64,000 nt of DNA from Chitinophaga pinensis (GTDB lineage Bacteria > Bacteroidota > Bacteroidia > UKL13-3): the NCBI GenBank assembly GCA_945898275.1, contig CAMDHZ010000007.1, forward strand, positions 62,001-126,000, given 5' to 3'. Position 1 is the first letter of the stretch. The number at the start of each line of letters is the position of its first letter. The position numbers were made by a program, and so were the translations under genes. This document shows, one piece after another, positions 27,113 through 35,924 of the stretch. The notes below the pieces were generated by a model that saw only the letters and a list, made by a program, of their open reading frames with translations, was not told where the DNA came from and searched no databases.

Positions 27113-27142
27113 TTGCATATCAACATATTAACCCTATATTTG
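27113..27142 (+). promoter_or_regulatory. Promoter of rpsA
   Basis: TTG (27113-27115), exactly 19 nt, TATATTTG (27135-27142): a full match to the Bacteroidota consensus. Predicted transcription start near 27149, giving a leader of about 25 nt. Confidence 0.8.
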
Positions 27143-27157
27143 CCCGCTTTTATAGCG

Positions 27158-27164
27158 AAAGGAG
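27158..27164 (+). promoter_or_regulatory. Strong Shine-Dalgarno that fixes the rpsA TTG start
   Basis: AAAGGAG lies 10 nt before the TTG at 27175. Such a clear site is rare among the genes of this window, and it supports the TTG start over the later in-frame ATGs. Confidence 0.65.
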
Positions 27165-27174
27165 ATTTAATTAA

Positions 27175-28980
27175 TTGTCACAAAACACAAATCAAACTAC
27201 ATCCACTCCCGAAATGGATTTCGACTGGAGCATGGACAATGCCGGCTTCGGCGGCTACAGCCAGGAAGAGCACAGCAAGCTTGCTTCTCTTTACGAAAAC
27301 ACCCTCAATGCCTTCAATGAAAAGGAAATTGTTAAAGGTACAGTTGTTGGTTTCACCGACAAAGAAGTTGTATTAAACATTGGATTCAAATCTGATGGTT
27401 TAATCGCACGTACCGAGTTCCGCGACATGCCGGATCTCAAAATTGGTGATACTGTTGAAGTATTACTAGAAACAAAAGAAGACCTTAACGGTCAACTTAT
27501 TCTAAGCCGCAAAAAAGCGATGAGCGAGCGTGCTTGGGAAAACATTCTTGCTGCTCATGACAATGACATAGTAGTGAATGGTTACGTAAAAACCCGCACC
27601 AAAGGCGGTTTAGTTGTTGATGTTTACGGCATCGATACGTTTTTACCTGGATCACAAATCGACACTAAACCTATCAAGGATTATGATGTTTATGTTGGTC
27701 AAACCATGCCATTTAAAGTGGTAAAAGTGAATCACGCTTTTAAAAATGTGGTAATTTCTCATAAAGTATTAATTGAGGAAGACATCGAAAAACAAAAAGT
27801 TGACATCTTATCTAGATTAGAAAAAGGTCAAGTTTTGGAAGGAACTGTGAAAAACATGACTTCATTTGGTGTATTCATCGATTTAGGTGGTGTGGATGGT
27901 TTACTTCACATTACTGATATTTCGTGGGGTCGCATCAATCACCCAGAAGAAGTACTTACTATGGATCAAAAAATCAATGTAGTTGTACTTGATTTTGATG
28001 ATGAAAAGAAACGTATTTCTCTAGGTTTAAAACAATTAGGTGCTCACCCTTGGGATTCATTAGCAGAAAACCTTTCAGTTGGTGCTAAAGTAACTGGTAA
28101 AATTGTTAACATCGCTGATTACGGCGCATTCCTAGAAATCGCTCCTGGTGTTGAAGGTTTAATTCACGTAAGTGAGATGAGCTGGAGTCAACATTTACGT
28201 AGCCCTCAAGATTTCTTGAAAATGGGTGACGATATGGAAGCAGTTATTTTAACGCTTGAAAAAGAAGAGCGTAAAATGTCTCTTGGTATCAAACAATTGA
28301 AAGCAGATCCTTGGGTTAATATTCAAGAAAGATATCCTGTTGGTTCACGCCATAAAGGTATCGTTCGCAATATGACCAACTATGGTTTATTTGTAGAATT
28401 AGAAGAAGGTGTGGATGGTTTAGTTCACGTAAGTGACCTTAGCTGGACTAAGAAAATCAAACATCCGAACGAATTCGTAAAAGTTAACCAAGAATTGGAT
28501 GTTCTTGTTTTAGAGATGGATTTAGAAAACCGTCGATTAAGCTTAGGACACAAACAATTGGATGAGAATCCTTGGGAAGCATTCGATACCTTGTTCTCAG
28601 TTGGTTCTGAACACGAAGGTACCATCCTTAAAATCGAAGATAAGAGTGCAATCGTTGCGCTTCCTTACGGTGTTGAAGGTTATGCTCCTTTGAAACAGTT
28701 ATTAAAAGAAGATAAGAAAACAGCTAAAGAAGATGAAACCCTTAACTTTAAAGTAACTGAGTTTAACAAAGAAAACCGCAGAATCGTTCTATCTCACACA
28801 GCGCTTTGGAAAGAAGAAGTTGAAGTGAAGAAAGAAGGAGAAGTTAAGAAAAAAGAAGACGAAAAGGATAAAGCTAGCAAAGCTGCAAAGAAACTAAATG
28901 AGTCAAATGAAAAATCAACATTTGGTGATATTGGTGGATTAGCTGAATTGAAAGCTAAAATGGAAGGTAGCAAAGACTAG
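27175..28980 (+). CDS. rpsA: Ribosomal protein bS1
   Basis: 601 aa. It helps mRNA bind the 30S subunit, particularly messages lacking a Shine-Dalgarno, which are the rule here. Six S1 (OB-fold) repeats are visible, for example GTVKNMTSFGVFIDLGGVDG, GKIVNIADYGAFLEIAPGVEG and GIVRNMTNYGLFVELEEGVDG in the central part; the first two and the last are more divergent. The C-terminus is Lys/Glu-rich. Codon choice is clean and biased, as expected for a highly expressed gene. It has its own promoter, a strong ribosome-binding site, and its own terminator. The TTG start is unusual for so abundant a protein. Confidence 0.95.
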   Translation: MSQNTNQTTSTPEMDFDWSMDNAGFGGYSQEEHSKLASLYENTLNAFNEKEIVKGTVVGFTDKEVVLNIGFKSDGLIARTEFRDMPDLKIGDTVEVLLETKEDLNGQLILSRKKAMSERAWENILAAHDNDIVVNGYVKTRTKGGLVVDVYGIDTFLPGSQIDTKPIKDYDVYVGQTMPFKVVKVNHAFKNVVISHKVLIEEDIEKQKVDILSRLEKGQVLEGTVKNMTSFGVFIDLGGVDGLLHITDISWGRINHPEEVLTMDQKINVVVLDFDDEKKRISLGLKQLGAHPWDSLAENLSVGAKVTGKIVNIADYGAFLEIAPGVEGLIHVSEMSWSQHLRSPQDFLKMGDDMEAVILTLEKEERKMSLGIKQLKADPWVNIQERYPVGSRHKGIVRNMTNYGLFVELEEGVDGLVHVSDLSWTKKIKHPNEFVKVNQELDVLVLEMDLENRRLSLGHKQLDENPWEAFDTLFSVGSEHEGTILKIEDKSAIVALPYGVEGYAPLKQLLKEDKKTAKEDETLNFKVTEFNKENRRIVLSHTALWKEEVEVKKEGEVKKKEDEKDKASKAAKKLNESNEKSTFGDIGGLAELKAKMEGSKD

Positions 28981-29000
28981 TTCTTTCACTTTCTTAGATA

Positions 29001-29038
29001 AAAATAGGCCGTCCCAAAAGGATGGCCTATTTTTTTTT
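29001..29038 (+). terminator. Intrinsic terminator of rpsA
   Basis: AAATAGGCCGTCC / GGATGGCCTATTT with a CAAAA loop, then T8. The single G-U wobble in the stem pairs only in plus-strand RNA, which confirms the direction. Confidence 0.9.
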
Positions 29039-29088
29039 AGTATTTTTCTAGTTGCATTGCCTATTTTTACCCTTCAAAATTTACTACT

Positions 29089-29619
29089 ATGTCTATTAGA
29101 AAACCCTTCAACTTAAAACAATGGATTGATGATAATAAGCATTTATTAAAACCACCTGTTGCCAATAAAAATTTATACCCAGAAGGTTCAGATTATATTG
29201 TAATGATCGTAGGTGGACCTAACGCTAGAAAAGACTATCATTATAACGAAACCGAAGAATTATTCTATCAATTAGAAGGAAATATCACTGTTAATATTCA
29301 AGAAGATGGCAAGGCGGTGCCAATCCATTTAGGCCCCGGTGATATGTTTCTTTGTCCTGCAGGTATTCCACATTCTCCCGGTAGAACAGAAGGCTCTATT
29401 GGCTTGGTCATTGAACGTGTAAGACAAGGAAAAGGCTTTAAAGATGGCCTACTTTGGTTTTGCGAAAAATGCAACCATAAACTTCATGAAACCTACTTCG
29501 AACTCAAAAATATTGAAACTGATTTTCAACCACATTTTAAACACTATTATAGTTCTGAAGACCTTAGAACTTGCAAAAACTGCGGACATGTAATGGAATC
29601 AGATCCTAGGTTTTTATAA
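29089..29619 (+). CDS. nbaC: 3-Hydroxyanthranilate 3,4-dioxygenase
   Basis: 176 aa. This non-haem iron cupin opens the ring of 3-hydroxyanthranilate to give the quinolinate precursor, in the kynurenine route to NAD or tryptophan breakdown. Iron ligands lie in DYHYNETEELFYQLEG (His, Glu) and PAGIPHSPGR (His). The bacterial C-terminal rubredoxin-like iron site is complete: CEKCNHK and CKNCGHV. The family start SIRKPFNLKQWIDDNKHLLKPPV supports the ATG at 29089. No other kynurenine gene is in the window. Confidence 0.95.
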   Translation: MSIRKPFNLKQWIDDNKHLLKPPVANKNLYPEGSDYIVMIVGGPNARKDYHYNETEELFYQLEGNITVNIQEDGKAVPIHLGPGDMFLCPAGIPHSPGRTEGSIGLVIERVRQGKGFKDGLLWFCEKCNHKLHETYFELKNIETDFQPHFKHYYSSEDLRTCKNCGHVMESDPRFL

Positions 29620-29627
29620 TTAATTAT

Positions 29628-31457
29628 ATGCTAAAAAAATTATGGGCTAAAACCCTTCTTACTTTAACTCTTTCTCTTTCTTTTATCTCAATAGCCCAAA
29701 GCCCTATCCAAGGAAAAACAGCTTATGAAATATTTGTAAGAAGTTTTCAGGATTTTAACGGCGATGGCAAAGGCGACTTTGATGGACTGCAAAGTCGCTT
29801 AGATTACCTTAACGACGGTAACCCAAATACCTATTCTGATTTAGGAATTGGATTAATTTGGCTAATGCCAATTAACCCCTCTCCTAGCTACCACGGATAT
29901 GATGTTACCAATTACAAAGCGGTAAATCCTGAGTATGGAGATATGGAGCAGTTTAAAGAAATGTTGGCTGCTGCCCACCAAAGAGGAATTAAAGTGATCA
30001 TGGATTTGGTTTTAAACCATACCTCCACCAATCACCCTTGGTTTGTGAAATCTGCCGCAAACGACAGTTTCTACAGAGATTTTTATCGTTGGGAAAATAC
30101 AGCAATCAATAGTTCTGGCCCATGGGGACAGCAAGTTTGGCATAGCAAAAATGGCAAATATTATTATGGTGTTTTTTGGAGCGGCATGCCCGACCTCAAT
30201 TACAACTACAAACCTGTGAGAGATAGTATTTTTGACATGGCTAAATTCTGGCTCAAAGAAGTTGGCGTAGATGGGTTTAGATTAGATGCTGTTACTTATT
30301 TATATGAAGAAGGCAATACCTTAAAACACCATCCAAAAACACTGGCATTCTGGAAAGAATTTAAAGACAGTTGTAAAACTTGGAATCCAAATGCTTATTT
30401 AGTTGCAGAAGTTTGGGACCCACAAGATGTTATCAAACAGTATGCGCCAAACTTCGATCATTGTTTTGAATTCGGTGTTTCTGGAGGAAATCTTACTGCC
30501 ATAAACGAAGGCAATCCAAATAACCTGAGGAATGCACTTACCTATGCTTTGGCCAATTATGATTTTTCGAATTTCTTAACCAACCATGACCAAGACCGAA
30601 TTGCGAGTGTCTTTGGAAATAACCAAGATAAACTCAAAGCAGCTGCTAGTTTATTGCTGACCCAACCCGGAACGCCTTATTTATATTATGGCGAAGAAGT
30701 AGCCATGTTAGGCGCTAAACCAGATGAAAACATAAGACGTCCTATGCAATGGAGCACAAGTTCTTATGCTGGGTTTACGACTGGATTTCCATGGCGCCCA
30801 CTTAATACCAACTATGCGCAATACAATGTTGCAACTTTAAAAGCAGATTCAAACTCTATCTGGAACCATTACCGAAAACTCATTCACTTTAGAAACCAAT
30901 ATGAGGCTGTTCATAGCGGAGTCTATAAAAACATCATTAGTACACAAAATGAAGTGTTAATTGCCCACAGGTATGTAAAAGGCCAAGATGTATATGTGAT
31001 GGTTAATACAAGTGGAAACGCATTCGAATCGGTGCAGTTTACCCTTTCAAGAGAAGATAACAAAAATGGCAACTTTCAACTAAAGGATGTGATGTCAAAC
31101 CAAAGTTTCAATGTTTCATCCCCTAATTCATTTTTCGGTTTGAACCTAAACATGCAGCCTTACCAAACTCGAATACTTATTTTTGACAATGCAACTGGAC
31201 TAGATAATCAGGTTGGTTCAACCCGAAACCTAAACGTTTACCCTAACCCAGCAAGTGACAAAGTTAGAATAGATTGGTTTGGATTTTCTCAACAAGTTAG
31301 TATAGAATTGATGACCTTGGATGGAAAAGTATTGATAAACGAAAGTGCTGAAAATAATTTCTTTGAGCTAAACTTACCCAAAACAACAGGGGTATATTTT
31401 ATAAAGGTCTCCGATTACTCAGGAAATTCAGTTTATAAAAAATTAGTTATTCAATAA
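29628..31457 (+). CDS. Secreted GH13 alpha-amylase with T9SS type A sorting domain
   Basis: 609 aa. Signal peptide to about residue 23 (SFISIAQ), then a GH13 alpha-glucan hydrolase: YEIFVRSFQDFNGDGKGDFDG, region I DLVLNHTS, region II DGFRLDAVTY (nucleophile Asp), region III VAEVWD (acid/base Glu), region IV FLTNHDQDR (Asp). The metal-site phrase FNGDGKGDFDGL near the start is typical of the oligo-1,6-glucosidase/alpha-amylase branch. The C-terminal ~75 residues, from LNVYPNPASDKVRI, are a type A sorting domain, so the enzyme is exported to degrade starch or glycogen outside. No SusCD pair is adjacent. A palindrome copy (31137-31146) is read as FGLNLN. Confidence 0.93.
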   Translation: MLKKLWAKTLLTLTLSLSFISIAQSPIQGKTAYEIFVRSFQDFNGDGKGDFDGLQSRLDYLNDGNPNTYSDLGIGLIWLMPINPSPSYHGYDVTNYKAVNPEYGDMEQFKEMLAAAHQRGIKVIMDLVLNHTSTNHPWFVKSAANDSFYRDFYRWENTAINSSGPWGQQVWHSKNGKYYYGVFWSGMPDLNYNYKPVRDSIFDMAKFWLKEVGVDGFRLDAVTYLYEEGNTLKHHPKTLAFWKEFKDSCKTWNPNAYLVAEVWDPQDVIKQYAPNFDHCFEFGVSGGNLTAINEGNPNNLRNALTYALANYDFSNFLTNHDQDRIASVFGNNQDKLKAAASLLLTQPGTPYLYYGEEVAMLGAKPDENIRRPMQWSTSSYAGFTTGFPWRPLNTNYAQYNVATLKADSNSIWNHYRKLIHFRNQYEAVHSGVYKNIISTQNEVLIAHRYVKGQDVYVMVNTSGNAFESVQFTLSREDNKNGNFQLKDVMSNQSFNVSSPNSFFGLNLNMQPYQTRILIFDNATGLDNQVGSTRNLNVYPNPASDKVRIDWFGFSQQVSIELMTLDGKVLINESAENNFFELNLPKTTGVYFIKVSDYSGNSVYKKLVIQ

Positions 31458-31503
31458 TATTTTATAGATCGTTTAAACCTTAGACTTTAATATTAGTCCT
31501 AAT

Positions 31504-31522
31504 GATATAAATAAATTATATC
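31504..31522. promoter_or_regulatory. AT-rich inverted repeat abutting the lipoprotein start codon
   Basis: GATATAA-N5-TTATATC, 7-bp arms, ending 2 nt before the ATG at 31525. AT-rich dyads arise easily by chance, so the weight is low. Confidence 0.3.
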
Positions 31523-31524
31523 GT

Positions 31525-32322
31525 ATGAAAACAAATGGTAAATTCTTGGCTTTGCTCCTTTTATTAATTGGAACAAGCCTTTTTTCTTGTAAAAAAGAAA
31601 ACAATGAAGAAAATGAACTGGCCACTTCTGAAGATATGGCCTTGTCTGAAAGCACCTTCGACCAAATTTTCAAAGAAGTGGATGGCAATGCAAGTGAAAA
31701 TGGATTGAGGAAGTCCTATCCAATTATTACAATTGATTCTGCAAGCACGCCTAGAACCATGACCATTGACTATGGTAGCAGCAATTTTTTATGCAATGAT
31801 GGCAATTACAGAAGAGGAAAAATTATGGTAAGTTGGACAGGAAGGTACAGAGATATAAATACTGTAATTGCTACAACTTTTGATAATTTCTACCAAAATG
31901 ACAATAAGATAGAAGGCAGCAAAACCATTACCAATACTGGCAGAAACACTAGCGGCCAACTCACCTTTAGCATTGTTGTAGATGGCAAAATTACCAATAC
32001 AGCCAACGAGGTAATTACTTGGAAAAGTAATAGAACACGCACTTGGGTGAGTGGAGAAAATACTAGAATATGGTTGGATGACAAATACAGCATCAATGGA
32101 GAAGCCAATGGAATCAACAGAAATGGTTTTACCTTTACCACAAAAATTACTTCTCCCTTGAGTATTGATTTAAGCTGTCAATGGCGCATTGTTGCTGGAA
32201 CAATTGAGTTAACCCCAGAAGGCAAACCAACAAGAACCATAGATTATGGAAATGGCACTTGCGATAGAATAGCAACTGTAAGTGTAAGAGGCAGAACTTA
32301 CACCATTCAACTTAGAAAATAA
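31525..32322 (+). CDS. Lipoprotein of unknown function
   Basis: 265 aa. A lipoprotein signal peptide ends in the lipobox LFSC (Cys at about 22), followed by KKENNEEN, a charged tail typical of Bacteroidota surface lipoproteins. The body is beta-rich, with repeated Asn/Thr/Gly strands (TMTIDYGSSNFLCNDG, RTIDYGNGTCDRIATVSVRG) and two pairs of cysteines; the two DYG...C strands look like an internal duplication. I recognise no enzyme motif. It follows the amylase after 67 bp but has its own strong terminator. Confidence 0.75.
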   Translation: MKTNGKFLALLLLLIGTSLFSCKKENNEENELATSEDMALSESTFDQIFKEVDGNASENGLRKSYPIITIDSASTPRTMTIDYGSSNFLCNDGNYRRGKIMVSWTGRYRDINTVIATTFDNFYQNDNKIEGSKTITNTGRNTSGQLTFSIVVDGKITNTANEVITWKSNRTRTWVSGENTRIWLDDKYSINGEANGINRNGFTFTTKITSPLSIDLSCQWRIVAGTIELTPEGKPTRTIDYGNGTCDRIATVSVRGRTYTIQLRK

Positions 32323-32326
32323 TTTA

Positions 32327-32336
32327 GGTTTGAACC
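32327..32336 (+). repeat. Iterated palindrome GGTTTGAACC, intergenic
   Basis: Exact copy starting 5 bp after the lipoprotein stop, upstream of the terminator. The right flank CCAAAGCTTAT resembles the near-copy at 39585-39594 (CCAAGCTTAT). Confidence 0.75.
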
Positions 32337-32362
32337 AAAGCTTATTCAATAAAGTTTACAAT

Positions 32363-32390
32363 AAAAAAGCCCGAGCAATCGGGCTTTTTT
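32363..32390. terminator. Bidirectional intrinsic terminator
   Basis: AAAAAAGCCCGA-GCAA-TCGGGCTTTTTT: a perfect 12-bp stem with A- and T-runs on the two sides. It serves the lipoprotein (plus) and the convergent T9SS type B gene (minus). Confidence 0.92.
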
Positions 32391-32438
32391 GTGGGTTTAG
32401 GTGATTAATAAATAGAATATCAAGCTTAAAAATATTTA

Positions 32439-35108
32439 CTAGCGTATTAACGTTATTGTTCCATTTAAATCATACAACTTTCCAGTGCTAGATTTAGCTT
32501 TTAAAACATAAAAATAAACCCCTTCTGGGCAGGGTGCATCCTTATAAGTGCCATTCCACCAAACACCTCCAGGCATTTGGGTTTTGTGCAGTAGTTCTCC
32601 CCAGCGTGAATAAACCAATAACTCTAAAAAATCAAACTGACTTTTGGTATACACTGCTTCAAATACTTCGTTTAATCCATTGCCTTGAGGTGTAAAAACA
32701 TTTGGTACAAACAAAAATTCTTCTTCATTTACAGTAATTTCTTGATTAGCAGAATCTACACAACCATAGGAATCCTGCGCAATCAGTTTAACTAGATATT
32801 TTCCAGCGTTGTAGTAGATATAGGTAGGATTTTTCGAGGTATCCATGTTTGTTTCACCAAAATCCCACATGAACTGATTTGCATTTGAACTGCTCTTGTT
32901 TTCAAAATTTACAGTTAATGGTTTGAACCCATTATTAGGATTTGCCTTGAAAGAAGCGATTACTTCTGGATAAATTCGGATATATACCGAATCTTTGGCT
33001 TGGCAGATATTATTTTCTGCGGTCAATACATAATAGGTGCTAACCTTCGGCTTTACAAATGGCTCAAGCACTTTTGCATCATTTAGGCTTGGGTCAAACC
33101 GCCAAGAAAAACCACTAGCATTTGAAACTGTGCCTTGCAATTGCAAACTTTGACCTTTACATAAAATAGAATCCTTACCCGCTTCCACTATGGGTTTACT
33201 AAGTATATTCACCTCAATACTATCTAAAGCCTCACAATCTCCTGTTTTACCTATAACATAATATCTTGTGTTTACATTTGGCCAAATCTTAGGTGTGGCT
33301 GAACTAGTATCACTAATATTCACACGAGGATACCAATAGTACTCACTTGCACCTGATGCAAAAATTGTTGCGGTATCACCTTGGCATAAATTTAAATCAT
33401 CAACAGCACTGATACTAAATGCTGTGGTGCCTATATTTACCAGATTTGAGGTATCGTATCCTACACAATTTTTGAAACCAACCACCTTGTAAGCACCAGC
33501 TAGTTTAGCAAATAGGATGGAGCTATCAGTTTGTTTTATAAATGTATCATTTCTGAACCAAAGAAACTGATTGACACCTAGGCTATTTGCAGTTAATAAA
33601 ACACTGTCTTGGCAACTTAATCCTGGCTTATTAGCGGTTAACCTAATGGAATCATTTGCTTGAAACATCGCCACAAAACCATCCAAAGGGCCAGTAACTG
33701 GAATAATGCCAGATGTTAACTGAATATTGGATGTGAAATAACCTGAAGCAAATAAGGTATTACTTGCAGAAACATCTAAGCCAATTATTACAACATTTCC
33801 AGCGGAACCAACTAGACGTTCTGCACTAATAGGATTACCATTTATAGCGTTAAGCGTTGCCAAATAAGCACTTTCGGTACCACTCAAATTTAAGGTAGTG
33901 CTTCCAAAGTTCATTGTATTTCCATATGAACCTCCTATTAGCAAATTTGAATTTTTGTCTAAGGCTACGGCATAACCATAGTCATTGCTTGTACTTCCAA
34001 ATGATTTGGCCCAAATAATAGAGCCATTATAGCTTAATTTGGTGGCAACAATGTCAAAACCACCATTAACTACAACATCATAATCCGCTCCCAGGGGTTG
34101 AGAGGTTAAGGTTGCATCTGCATTAATATGACCAACTGCATAAACTGCTTGAGAAGTTTTATCTACAAACACTTTTGAAAAACCATCTTGTCCGCCTCCA
34201 CCAATATGGTTTACCCAAATCCAAGTTCCAGTGCTACTTAGCTTTGCAATGTAAGCTCCCCAGCCGCTTGTGTTGTTTATTGTTATTGAACCAAATTGGG
34301 CAGAACCGCCTAAACAACAAGCAAAATTGCCTACCACATAAAGGTTTCCTAACTCATCCAAGCTAAGGCTATTTGCAACATCCTGTGCAGTTCCTCCAGC
34401 AGTGGCAACATTTTGAATTGTTCCATTACCGTTGTATTTGGCAATAAATAAATCTGAAGAACCTAAACTGCTTTTGTTTTGACTTGGAAGTCCAGACATT
34501 GATTTGAAACTAGCTGTACCAGTGAAAAATCCTGCAGCATATACATTTTCACTTGCATCAATTTCTAGTGTACTGTTTTCATCGTTTAAAGGTCCGCCAA
34601 TCGCGGCTACCCACCCTATCATCCCGGTATTACTTACACGTGCCAAGAAAACATCAGTGCCTCCAGCCGAAGTTAAACTATGCGTTAAATTTTGATTTGC
34701 ATCAAAAAATGATGCATTCCCGCTAAAAGAACCTGAAATGTAAATATTCCCAGAAGCTGCAATTTTTATACCCATAAATGGAAACTCCCCGCCATCATCC
34801 GAGGTTCCACCTATTTTTAAACGCCATAGAAGAACTTTGTTACAATTATATTTTGCTAAAAATACATCACGCCCCCCCACACTACTTAAGTTTCTGGGTA
34901 AACCGATACTGTCTAAAGGAAGTGTGCTCGAAAATTCTCCTAACACATAATAATTATCGTTTTGGTCAGTGGCTAAATTCCAAACAATATCAGTACCATT
35001 GCCGCCAAATTTTTGAACCCAATTGAATTTTTGCGCGTTTAAAATGCTTGATAGGCATATAGCAATTATGAAAAAAAACGGTTTCAAACTTTGGCTTTTA
35101 TGGCTCAT
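32439..35108 (-). CDS. Secreted SBBP-repeat/PKD protein with T9SS type B C-terminal domain
   Basis: 889 aa. Signal peptide (FFFIIAICLSSILNAQ), then about seven beta-propeller-like SBBP repeats (pattern FGGNGTDIVWNLATDQNDNYYVLGEF, recurring as IGGTSDDGGE...GNIYISGSF, AGGTAQDVANSLS...YVVGNF, FGSTSNDYGYAVALD...LIGGSY), Ig-like segments, a PKD domain near 700-780 (NPNNGFKPLTVNFENKSS...WDFGE) and a type B sorting domain (FVPNVFTPQGNGLNEVF to GTITLIR). Probably a surface adhesin. A palindrome copy (32920-32929) is read as GFKP inside the PKD domain, a third reading frame for this word. Confidence 0.85.
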   Translation of the reverse strand: MSHKSQSLKPFFFIIAICLSSILNAQKFNWVQKFGGNGTDIVWNLATDQNDNYYVLGEFSSTLPLDSIGLPRNLSSVGGRDVFLAKYNCNKVLLWRLKIGGTSDDGGEFPFMGIKIAASGNIYISGSFSGNASFFDANQNLTHSLTSAGGTDVFLARVSNTGMIGWVAAIGGPLNDENSTLEIDASENVYAAGFFTGTASFKSMSGLPSQNKSSLGSSDLFIAKYNGNGTIQNVATAGGTAQDVANSLSLDELGNLYVVGNFACCLGGSAQFGSITINNTSGWGAYIAKLSSTGTWIWVNHIGGGGQDGFSKVFVDKTSQAVYAVGHINADATLTSQPLGADYDVVVNGGFDIVATKLSYNGSIIWAKSFGSTSNDYGYAVALDKNSNLLIGGSYGNTMNFGSTTLNLSGTESAYLATLNAINGNPISAERLVGSAGNVVIIGLDVSASNTLFASGYFTSNIQLTSGIIPVTGPLDGFVAMFQANDSIRLTANKPGLSCQDSVLLTANSLGVNQFLWFRNDTFIKQTDSSILFAKLAGAYKVVGFKNCVGYDTSNLVNIGTTAFSISAVDDLNLCQGDTATIFASGASEYYWYPRVNISDTSSATPKIWPNVNTRYYVIGKTGDCEALDSIEVNILSKPIVEAGKDSILCKGQSLQLQGTVSNASGFSWRFDPSLNDAKVLEPFVKPKVSTYYVLTAENNICQAKDSVYIRIYPEVIASFKANPNNGFKPLTVNFENKSSSNANQFMWDFGETNMDTSKNPTYIYYNAGKYLVKLIAQDSYGCVDSANQEITVNEEEFLFVPNVFTPQGNGLNEVFEAVYTKSQFDFLELLVYSRWGELLHKTQMPGGVWWNGTYKDAPCPEGVYFYVLKAKSSTGKLYDLNGTITLIR

Positions 35109-35196
35109 AAAGATAAAAGATTTTTACATAATACAAAAATGTTCATTGCATTGAAGACAAGTTTTTCCTAAAAAAAGTTGTCATTTCTTTGGGTTT

Positions 35197-35206
35197 GGTT
35201 TGAACC
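35197..35206 (+). repeat. Iterated palindrome GGTTTGAACC, intergenic
   Basis: Exact copy in the gap between the T9SS type B gene and the TetR gene. It lies in the loop of a larger dyad, AAAAGTTG (35173-35180) and CAACTTTT (35205-35212). Confidence 0.75.
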
Positions 35207-35288
35207 AACTTTTAGCTAAAGGGATTATAAGAACAATCATGGATTTCAATTTTAAAACAAATTGGAACTCGCATCAGTTTATAAGTAT

Positions 35289-35921
35289 ATGAAAGCAGAA
35301 ATCATTTCGGAATATATCCGCCAAACCTTAGAAAATAACGAAGCTCCTTCGAGTGTTTATTTGTTTTGTAAAACCCTTGGCATGGAAGAAAAGGCATTTT
35401 ATGACCATTTCTCTTCTTTAGAAGCTTTACAAGATGATATTTTCAACCAATGGTTTTTGGCAGTGAGAGACAAAGTTACCGCAACTGAAGTTTATAGTAG
35501 CTACAGTGCCAGAGAGAAGTTATTAGCTTTCTTCTTTGCTTGGTTCGAAACGTTAAAAGAATACAGAAGCTATGTAAACTACCAATACCATAAACACAAT
35601 GGAAAAGGTCCTTCTCCTATGCAGTTAAACTTCTTAAATGGCATGAAGCGCAACTTTATCGAGTGGGCGCAGCAACTGATGAACGAAGGCATGGGTACGA
35701 AAGAAATAGAAGAACGCAAATTCATCAGCAACAAATATGGCGACGCGGCATGGTTAAACTTACTTTTTGTAACCGATTTTTGGTTAAAAGATAAAAGTCC
35801 AGCCTTTGAAAAAACAGACGAAGCCATTGAGCGCTCTGTCAATTTAGCCTTTGATTTAATTGGCAAATCTCCATTAGATTCAATGATTGAGTTTGGTAAA
35901 TTTCTATTTCAAAACCGTTAA
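35289..35921 (+). CDS. TetR-family transcriptional regulator
   Basis: About 210 aa from ATG 35289; the frame also offers a TTG at 35262. The N-terminal ~55 residues have the TetR helix-turn-helix layout (IISEYIRQTLENNEAPSSVYLFCKTLGMEEKAFYDHFSSLEALQDDIF, with the family F-Y-x-H-F recognition helix). The rest is an all-helical ligand domain. It ends 3 bp before an ABC1-kinase gene, with which it is surely co-transcribed; a regulator controlling its own operon with an unknown ligand is the simplest reading. Confidence 0.8.
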   Translation: MKAEIISEYIRQTLENNEAPSSVYLFCKTLGMEEKAFYDHFSSLEALQDDIFNQWFLAVRDKVTATEVYSSYSAREKLLAFFFAWFETLKEYRSYVNYQYHKHNGKGPSPMQLNFLNGMKRNFIEWAQQLMNEGMGTKEIEERKFISNKYGDAAWLNLLFVTDFWLKDKSPAFEKTDEAIERSVNLAFDLIGKSPLDSMIEFGKFLFQNR

Positions 35922-35924
35922 TTA

